The notes under the pieces: model-generated | Database searches by the model: none | What the model was told of the DNA's origin: nothing | What the model saw: only the letters and a program-made list of their open reading frames with translations | In this document: in pieces, positions 1 to 9,800 of the stretch | How positions within the stretch are numbered: position 1 is the first letter of the stretch | How the letters are laid out: each line of letters starts with the position of its first letter | Translations under genes and position numbers: made by a program | From: Onchidella celtica | Taxonomy: Eukaryota > Mollusca > Gastropoda > Systellommatophora > Onchidiidae | Reading direction: 5' to 3' | DNA: 64,000 bases | Assembly: GCA_963931925.1 (NCBI GenBank) | Contig: OZ007579.1 | Span: 34,155,082-34,219,081, forward strand

Positions 1-733
1 GTTTTGACACCCCGATATTGATGGACTAGAGATATGAGCTGTCAGCAAGGTACCAATCACACAAAAATTCAACTGCAAGCTGAAATTTAACAATTTATTA
101 TAGAGAGCCCACCTCCACCTCCCCTCTGTATAAATCATAAACATACAATACAAGTGCATAGCCTATAGTATTGACGGAGTTTTTTTTTTTTTTAAGTGAA
201 TTTAAAATCAAGGTTTAAGATAAGATAATTATCACATTATTATCCCAAGAGGGAAATTGTTCTCTTTCGCAGAGCATTAACACATACATGCTACAAATAT
301 CTTACATATCATTACATAAACATGTCACAACTCAATAGCTCAGTAATAGGCATACATGAAGACACATGGTAAAGAACCTTAGTGAACTGTGGCACACATC
401 TAATTAACATGACTTGTTGAGGTGAATAGCAGAGGGCAAAACTGATCTTCTATCTTTCCCTGTTGCTTTCACATATTATTCTGAACTCCATTAATTATAT
501 TCATTTGCTATCAGGAAATGTTCATTACCAACAGGTCTTTGCCACTTATGGACAATGATCTTATTAAGGGGAGATGTGGACATAGAAACAAAGGTAGAAA
601 CCGAACATAGGAAACATATTTATATGATTTCTGTTGTCCACAGGGTTTATTTGAGTGTATTGTGCTTAGGACTCACTGCCAGAGTGTATTGTGCTTAGGA
701 CTCACTGCCAGTCATTGGACTTTGTGAAGAGGA
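1..733. other. Upstream region of TMEM241, no gene seen
   Basis: AT-rich non-coding sequence before the first TMEM241 exon. No exon, RNA gene or convincing core promoter motif was recognised. An in-frame TGA at 725-727 closes the TMEM241 reading frame, so the coding region cannot extend further upstream on this exon. The only structured feature is a short tandem duplication at 653-710. Confidence 0.6.
653..710 (+). repeat. 29-bp perfect tandem duplication in the probable 5' UTR/promoter
   Basis: Two identical adjacent 29-base copies (653-681 and 682-710), each starting GAGTGTATTGTGCTTAGG. They end 23 bases before the upstream in-frame ATG (734) and 71 bases before the chosen ATG (782) of TMEM241. 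They therefore lie in the 5' UTR or proximal promoter. The perfect identity suggests a recent duplication or possibly an assembly artefact. Confidence 0.85.
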
Positions 734-781
734 ATGAAAAGCTGGGCTCTGTCAGTGCAGAGGCAGCAATCCTCCAGGACA

Positions 782-850
782 ATGAAAGTCAGTTTTATGT
801 TGGCGTGTCTCTACTGCGTCCTGTTCACCTCCACAAATTTTGCTAACAAG
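782..850 (+). CDS. TMEM241: TMEM241 coding exon 1
   Basis: Encodes the start methionine and first hydrophobic segment (MLACLYCVLFTSTNF) and ends in ANK, followed by the donor GTAAGC, phase 0. The reading frame is open back to an upstream ATG at 734 and stops at 725, so the exact initiator is ambiguous between 734 and 782. Confidence 0.85.
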
Positions 851-3800
851 GTAAGCCAGGCACATGAAAGGCTCATTACTGACCCTATCCTAGAAACTGT
901 ATAGTATATATTCTCATAACTGCACATGGCAACTCTTTTCTTGTGTCCCAAATATTCTGTGAACTCCTTGAAGGAATTTTATTTCTTTTATTGACAAAGG
1001 GGTGGGGAGTCGAGGGGAGGAGGAGAACAATACACATCGAATGTTTAGTTACCCAGCCAGCAACCTGCATCAATCTGAGGTGTAGGAGTTACATCAAATT
1101 TGCTGATAGGAATGCCATCCTTCCTATCCCCTGGATGATATTGCACTGCCATCAGTTTGATGAACAAATATGAGTGAGTTCCACTAACCTCAACGGAAGT
1201 CGCACTGGACCAAACGGAGAAAATCGAGATGAAACACAAATAACCGATTTTTTGACGATTTTTGTATTTTGGTTGGTACTTGAAGTTCAACAATTTTTCT
1301 ACACTCTGTGAAAATATTTTGTCTCAAATCAGCCTCTAAATATGATAAATATTGCTTTTAATGCCTATAATTTTGCCATTGACATCACAGCTATAATGGG
1401 GTTCATTGAACTCTTGACAACTGCAGAATTAATAAACCTATTGTCACAAAGTTTTTACACAGCATGTATCATTTATATTGGCATAGACATGCAAAATTTC
1501 AAAGCCATAGGACCGTAGGTTGATTACAAGTACCCGATGCTAGGGAGATAGTAAGGCTACGCATCTCGCCGAGAGCAAAAATCGCTCCTCCATCTTTAAT
1601 GGCGATTTTCTCGGAAGTTACTTCCGTTTTTGACCCACGGGTACGTGTCTTTAAAAAGCCATATAACTTTGCGATAAAACAGAGCACTGCAATAATATTT
1701 ACATGGCATTAAAGATAAGACTTTATACTTTATGATGATAGATATTCATAACTCAAAACTGAAAAAATGCGACTTCCATTGAAGTTAGTGGGGCTCGCTT
1801 ACAAATCTGCTTGTAGAGAAATCCTGTTCAAATCTATGTTGGATTGACCTCGGCTTGCTGGCTGGGTATATCACTAAAATTGTATGAAAGATAAGGACTT
1901 CATTTCAAGTCAGACACTTATTTTTCCCAATCCTATAAATTTATGTTGTTTGCACTGTCTTGGGTAGTTCCATGATTTGATCAGCATTACACTGTACAAT
2001 TCAAATCTAGATAGTAGCATGAGTAAACCTGTATAAGTCTGTGACTATCAGACATCATGTACATAAAGAAATTGTGATTTTTCCCTCCTATAAATTTATG
2101 TTGTTTGCATTGTCTTGGGTAGTTCCATGATTTGATCAGCATTACACTGCACAATTCAGATCTAGATAGTAGCATGAGTAAACCTGTATAAGTCTGTGAC
2201 TGTCAGACATCATGTACATAAAAAAATTCTGATTCATCATATTCGGAGAGGTTCAGATTCAAGTTTATTGAAGGCCTAATGGCCAATTCAAAACATACAC
2301 AAGAATTATGTGTACAACTACAAGCTTTAAAAAAGACACCCCCCCCCCCCCACCCCCAACTCTCCGGTCGTTGCTGCCTAGAGCAATTTATACATTTCTT
2401 TATAACAATATGCAATAAAATGTAAATTGATTGATAAATGTCATTCAGCTGTCATTCTTCAGTTTTATTGTCCTCCCTGTCTTTTTCCTACCTTAGTCTG
2501 TCCTAAGTATATTATACATGAAAATGTCACTAAAATTTAAAAAGGAAACTGTAGTGGCACTTAAAGTATCACCACCAAACTACATTGTAAAGTTCTTTCT
2601 ACACAAGCAGCACAATGGGTCTTGTTGCTGCCTGCAATTTATTTTTTTGTATAGCATGTACACTCAGTTATTAAAACAAATATCACGCTTTCTAGTGATA
2701 GATAATTATCATAATTATTACAGCATGTTAATGTTTTAGATGGTTGGGTTTTTTTCTTACTGTTGACGTAATTCATTGTTTGTCTACCATTTTCTTCCTC
2801 AACCAGTATGTACTGTCAGAGCTTAGATTCACCTACCCAACAATTTTCCAAGGGTAAGTCAGTTCACCAATCAGTTCAGAATTTGTGGGATATCTTCAAT
2901 AAATCTTTCTCTTCCAATTGCCTTTAATAAGCTTTTTATGTTCTGAAAGATTCAGTTATGGAAAGAATAATGACAAAGTTAATTTTCCCATGGATATTCT
3001 TCAAATTGCCAGACTGGACCAGGCAAAGCCATGCAGCGATTATAATGATCGATACAATGTTAACTCAGCCTGTAATGATAAATCTTATTACTTCTTGAAT
3101 TCATCAAGGGTCAGTGGTTAATCTCACTCACTGCTGATCTTACTTCTCCAGCTGGCAGACACTGGTGGGTGTCATCATGTTCCGAGCACTCCTGACTACT
3201 GGTCATATTGAGAATCTCCTGCATGGCAAAGAGTGGTAAGTTACCCCTCTTTTCTGCATGTTGTGTGTCCTCAAGCTTGTTAAGACGTGGGAAAAATAGA
3301 AAAAAAAAGTTGGAGTACACAAAGCCCTGCATTAGAGAAATAAAAAAAAGCAAGAAAGCTATAATAAAGTGAAATAAATTCCAAAAGAATGATAAATGAA
3401 AGAAATTACACAAGCTTTTGAATGTTAAACCCTTTGCCAATGAAAAACTAAACCAAAAATGTAACAAGTGAAACAATGTCTAAAAAAAAAGAATAAGAGG
3501 AATTTAAGAGGATAGAAGGGCTGCTCAAGGTGTTGCTGCTGCTGGTTCCTTGATTTCTTAATAATTAGTGCCCTGTACCTATCCATTAATCCATCAGGCT
3601 GATACAAAGATACTGGCCTGAGTTTATGAGATCCTGGGATGTCAGTGGTCTGAGATTTATAATCATTACAATGTAATGTCTTGAAATAGTACACTTTTTT
3701 AAAAACAAAGTTTCCTGTACAGTATTTAATTAGTGTCCTTTACTTATCCATTAAACCATCAGACTCTTACAAAGGCACTGATCTGGGCTCATAAGATCCT

Positions 3801-6800
3801 GGGATGTTATTGGTCTGAGATTTGTAACCATTACATTGTAATGTCTTGAAATAGTAGGCTACACTTTTTGAAGAACAAATTTCCCATGCAAGTGAAATTT
3901 ACTTCTGTCTGAGCTGAAATGTGCACTTTTTGTACAGAAAATGTGACATTATGTTTGTAAAACTATTGCATTTTTGTGCTGAAAGCCTGAAGCATTTTTT
4001 TCATTGCCTAAAGGAGGGAAGTACAAAATAAGATTAGTTTTCGAAAGTCCAAAAAAAAAAAAAAAGTATACTTGAATAAGGTCATGAAGGCCAGTAGTAT
4101 ACAAACCAACTTTCAATACATTCAGTCAAATGGCTGCAAAATTAGAGCTTTGAAAAGTGGCACACATTTCTGAATAGACTGTAGCTGTGTAGGTACATAT
4201 TGATATGTTTCTGTGTAGACTTTCTATACTAAATGTGGCCATTGATCTTTGTATCAGGCATGAGTATGGACTATGGCTGCCAGGAATGATGTGTTTTCTC
4301 ATCTCTATCTATTCTGGCTCCAAAGCATTGGCCAGTTTGGTAAGTCAAAGTTTTAGTCTTGTCATTCCCTGTAATTGCCACATATAGAGTAAGTTTGTCA
4401 TTGATTGATTAATTGATTGACTGACTGCTCGTCAGACTGACTGACTGATTGATTATTGATTAAAACACATTTTTGGTAAAGGTATTCCAATCTTTTAATA
4501 ATCACTTGTTGTGCTTTTATAATCGTGATTAGAAAAAAAATCCTAATTTGTTTCATTGATTGTTTAGATAAAAAGATCAGTTATCTGTTGATATTTTCAG
4601 CCCATTCCAGTTTTCTTGGTGATGCAGAACATCATTCTGGTGTTTAAAGCCACAACGGATCTTGTTCTGCATAAACAGGTAAGATTTTTTTGCTTGCAAT
4701 GTAGATTCTAAGTAAAAGGATTCACAGAAAGGCAGTGAATTGTGAATCTGTAGAAAGAGCTACCCAATTTTTTTTCATTGAAAATTCATGCCCCCCCACA
4801 TTTAGTTTTTCAGGGGTCTATTTGACATGAACTTGTCTCTGTTGTGTTCCAGATCACCACCCTCTACTCCTACCTCATGTTGATGTTGAGTGTAATGTCT
4901 GCCATGGCTGTGGCCAAAACTGACCCCCAGTATGATCCAGGAGGCTACTTGTGGGTCAGTGTGCACGTCATCAGTTCAGGTGAGTCTCATCGAGAGAGAG
5001 GAGGAAGGTTCAAACACTTGATCTATACAGTGATAGTCTAGGATATAAATTGTGCTAGCCTAGAGAGTCTAGTGTCACAGGAGAAAAAAACTGACTAGAA
5101 CAGAAAGAGCCACTGAGATGGATGGTTTGGACACTGTGTATTTTATTTATATTTTTTGTTGTTGTTATTTCTAATGAAATTTTCTATCATAAGCAATTGG
5201 GGAGAATGTTTGTCCGATTTTTGATGTGTAAAACATTGGTCTTGGAGTGCCGAGGTGGAGATTATAAGATAAGCAATAGCTTGTATGTTAGGTGATGTGT
5301 TTATAAGTATGTGTGGTTAGTGACTGCTATATATACAGATGTTTTGTTTGTGATGTTATTAACCAGCAGACATATCATCACTTTGCTCATGATGGTTTCA
5401 TTTTACATAGTTTTGAGAAAAGCAAATAAAAACTTTTCTTATAAAGGTGAACTCTTAGTCTTATGGTATTATTTGTTTAGATTGTTATTGCAGGTAAAAG
5501 TATTGGCACATTTGTTTTTTGTTTACATGGCACTGTGTAACTAACTTCAAGAAGAACATGAAATGTCAGTAAAATTTTGGTCAAAGTCTGACTTACCACA
5601 ATATGTTATTACAGAGAGGATATGTCTGTTTTGTGTGTGCCTTAATGGACATGTCTGTTGTTGTTACTGATTAGTGCACATATGTCCATTGTTTATTTTG
5701 TGCTGTGAATGTTCAACATGACACCATCTTCTAGTGTGATGGAGCAACATTATCATATGATTTTTTTTATTTCCCTTTTGCTGCATCTCAGGAATTTTTG
5801 AAGTGTATACAAGTTTGATGAAGGGGAGATTAAAATTTGGGTAAGTACAATGTTGTAGTCGGCTGATCTAATGACAAAATGTCAGTTCATTCATAACTCT
5901 AGTCCAGTCTGTCAGCAATGGAAACCAAAGATCTGATGTCTAGTTATTTTCACACACTGTAAATGATAAATTTTGTTATCATATCCCTCGCGTTTGTACA
6001 TCCAATTATGTGGTTATGATGTAATTAATGCTATATAAGAAAATATTCTCTTATTTTCTTGTAGGTTTTATTTTCATTCAGAATTTATAAAATTCTTTCA
6101 GAATTTATGTCATAATTTTCTTGCTATTTTAACCTTTTGTTGCGTCAACTTTTTCAATGCCCATTGCGACACTGGTTTCAGCTTGTTTGGGCTTTTTCAG
6201 GCTTCTTTTGCATCAGGGCTAAGCTCAGATTTAGATTTCTTTGCTGGAAGCCCTCCTCTCTTCAGTGCTTTCCCTTTACCCCCACTAGATCTACTGTGGT
6301 CTCTCTCCACAGTGGCAGCAGCAGTGGGCCTAGATTTAGATCTAGATCTACTTGTCAAGGTCAGGTCTGATCTGCATCAGTACTGGATGTAGATCTATCA
6401 GAGCCTGACTCTGGCTCATGCTACATATATTCTGACCCAGAATTGCAATATTCATGACCTTCAAACTCTTCATCTTGCAAAATACCCAGATCTAGATCAA
6501 ATAGAGAAATGCATTGGTATTTTTGTCATTTTGGTGTGTTCTATAATATTCCGTGACTTCTTGTTCGCCTGCCGAATGGCAGCTGTGTGTATCGATCACG
6601 GCACCAGCAGTACAGAAACTAAAATGAAATTGGTATCAATATGCATATTTTTTATTCCTGAATCCGAATTTGTACTCGGATGTCGCTATTTCTCCATTCA
6701 GGTTGATATTGGGCTTTTATAACTACGATGTACTTGGGAGGTTATAATGTTATATAGGGATCTGGTAACCGTGGATTCGGTGACTTTCGTGCCATGCTTG

Positions 6801-9800
6801 GTACGTCATGACAGCAAAAATTACGCATGTTTATGCCATACCAGATATTTCATATAAGGGACGAAGGGGTTGAAGGGGCATATTGTAGAAGAGAGTTCTA
6901 GTGAAGATTTTGTTTCTGGGTAGCAATTGTTTGCTGTCGTATTTTTAGTACTGCCTTATTCCATCTCCACATCAGTGCATTTTGAGAAGCTTGTCAGGTG
7001 TTTTATTTAAACTTTGTACAAAATGTTAGAACAACTCTTTAACCCCTTAAAGAAAAATCTACTTCCAGGTGTGAGAAACCTTCACACATTCCACTGAAAT
7101 GATGAAATACACTTATATATATACCATATTAAAGTCTTATCTCAAATTTTGTAAAAAGTGGAGACAGAATAATGCAGTATCGGCGTGACATTGTGATTTT
7201 TTAAAGAAAATCTGATAAAATATGCTTTGGGAAGTCATATTATGGCTTTGTCTCAATTTTTGTAAAAAATGGGGATGGAATTATTCAGTCCTGGGTACCA
7301 TGATGTTGTGATAAAGAAGGAAAGTCTATTTTCTCATGGTTTTCTTTTTCCTTTCAGGCCAACAGAGCGACTATTTTGCTGTTACTTTTACAGGTAAATT
7401 TCACAGCTCAGGTGACAGGTCTTGAAATGTCTGTTACCACCACTCAGTATCAGGTGTTGGGTTGAGAGAATGTGCTGTCATGAAACTATAATTGTTATAG
7501 CACTAGCTAACTGTTTGCTCACATCTTCTTTCATAAGGTCTTCATAGAGCAGTAACTTGCAGGGCGAGTCACTTTGTCTTCTTTTGTTTAGTCTGTTTGC
7601 ATGACTATTACTTGATCCTTTCCTGTTACTTTAAGTGGCTATGAGTCTGTATATTTCTGCTCTGTCTTTTTATCTGCCTGTCGATGTGTGTCTGGCCTGA
7701 CAATGTGTCTTATTGTCTGCCTGTAACAATAAGTCAGATTTGATGTATTGCTGTGTGCTGTATGCATAAAGGTCCAAATTATGAAAAAAAATATATCTGA
7801 ACTTAAAAGAGTGTACTCAATATGATGACCAGAGAAATTAATCTTTGCATTAGATGATGTAAACTGTATTAAGAGATTCATTTGTGTATGATCACTGTGT
7901 TAGTTTAACTAGTAAAGGCAATCCTTCTAATGGCAAGGATAAAATAGTGATTAGGAGAGTACAGGATTTCTTTATACACAAAGTAAATATATTAAAGACA
8001 CAAATTTTATGTTTTACTGATCACTTCACTGAATATGCCCATCTCTATCTCTCCCTCTGTCCATATGACCATCACTCAGTGTGATAGTGCTTGCTCCCAG
8101 CAGCTACTTTCTGGGAGATGCTCTAGAAGCTGCCAGATTTCCATACCTGTACTTTGCCAAGTTTTATGTGGGGTGTATACTCAGGTGAGATTAGTTCAAG
8201 GGCTTTGTGCTGTATTAGTAGTGAATGACTTAAGTCAACACCCTTTTGGAGGAGGGAGAAGGTGGGGGGGGGGGGGCATAGGTTTAATTGCAACTGGCTG
8301 ATTACTATAAAAATATCATAAATGGACACAGACATGAAATTATGAAACGATAGACATTACATTTAGAGATAAGATAGAGGGAAATATTCTGTTGTGAAAG
8401 AATATACTAACATGTGACACTTCTCGTAACTAAGTAATGGGATTCTGCATTTGTAATTAACCATTTTCTTTCTTCTTTTGTAAATAATTGTCCATATAAG
8501 TAGGAAATTTATAGAGTTTGTGCATGGAAAGTCATGGGATTAATGTTCTGTGTTTTTTGTTTACCATAATTCATCCCCTGTCGACCTCTGACCGCCAACC
8601 CTGTCATGACCTGTGGCTAGTGGTGTGCTTGGAATGCTGCTTAATCTGAATGCTATACGTCTTCATGAATTGAGTGGCAGCACCAGCTCTATACTGGACG
8701 TTCGAGCTGTCCAAGGAGTGTCAAAGGTCAGTGTCAGTGGACATGTGTTTTAGGTTGCTTAATCTGTATGGAAATGTTGCAGGATTGACCTAAGGTTTAA
8801 CTGGCCACCCAGTGTCTGTCATTTGAAATCAAGAGAATAACTTGCTTTTTAGCTTCGCCATGCATTGTGGGTCTAATGGACCCAGAAACATTTAAAAACA
8901 TTTGTAATTATCTTATTTCTGGGAATTTTTTCTTAAAATTCCAAGTATTCCTCAATGACGTCATTGTCTATTTTCCTATAGTTGTAAAATTAAAAAATAT
9001 ATATGCATGTGCATGCTCACCAATGCACATTCATTTTTACTGTCCCACCCATTTCCCCTGGGGTCTCACAGGCACCATACATGAAAGAGGATTATTGATG
9101 TACAGCAAAGGCTATCTGTTGTACATGAATGAAGGAATAACTTGTTTCAGCTAGACCGTGTTTTGAATTGAAGATGTTACTTATCTTCAACTGATTATGT
9201 TATCTATTATATAAAAAAGTACCAGAAAATTCCTCTGTTATTAATAGACTTGAAACTGCAAACGGATCGTTTTGACATTTTGGTATGAAGAAGTGAAATA
9301 GGATTGCTGACCAAATGTGAGTGGATCTGGCTTAAGGCGAAAGACCAGATTAACTGAGAAACCCCTCCACAGAAGAAAAATTTTCTATGGAAATTAAGAT
9401 TTGCGTAAAAAATGAAAGATTAGCCATTTTTCTGCATTCAGACAAAATATTTTGCTTGAAATCATCTTAAAGGTATTTTATTTTGATTATTAAAGAGATA
9501 TAAAATTTCATCCTAAGCTGATTTTGCCAGGTCACCCACAAGTGGGCTATAAATTAGAGTATACAATTTGGCGTGACTGAAGATTAATCCGTAGGATGCA
9601 CAAGTAATTGACCTGTAAACTCACGAGAGGGTTTAGGCGACATGTTATGAAGGGGACGTCACGTCTACCTACATTGAATAAAGTTCTCAGCCCACACTGA
9701 AATGTATTATGTAGCTGTGCATATTGGATTGAAAGACTATTTTGCTTTGCTTTGTAAACTCCATTTTCAAACTACGAAACCATTTAACTGCTGTTTATAT

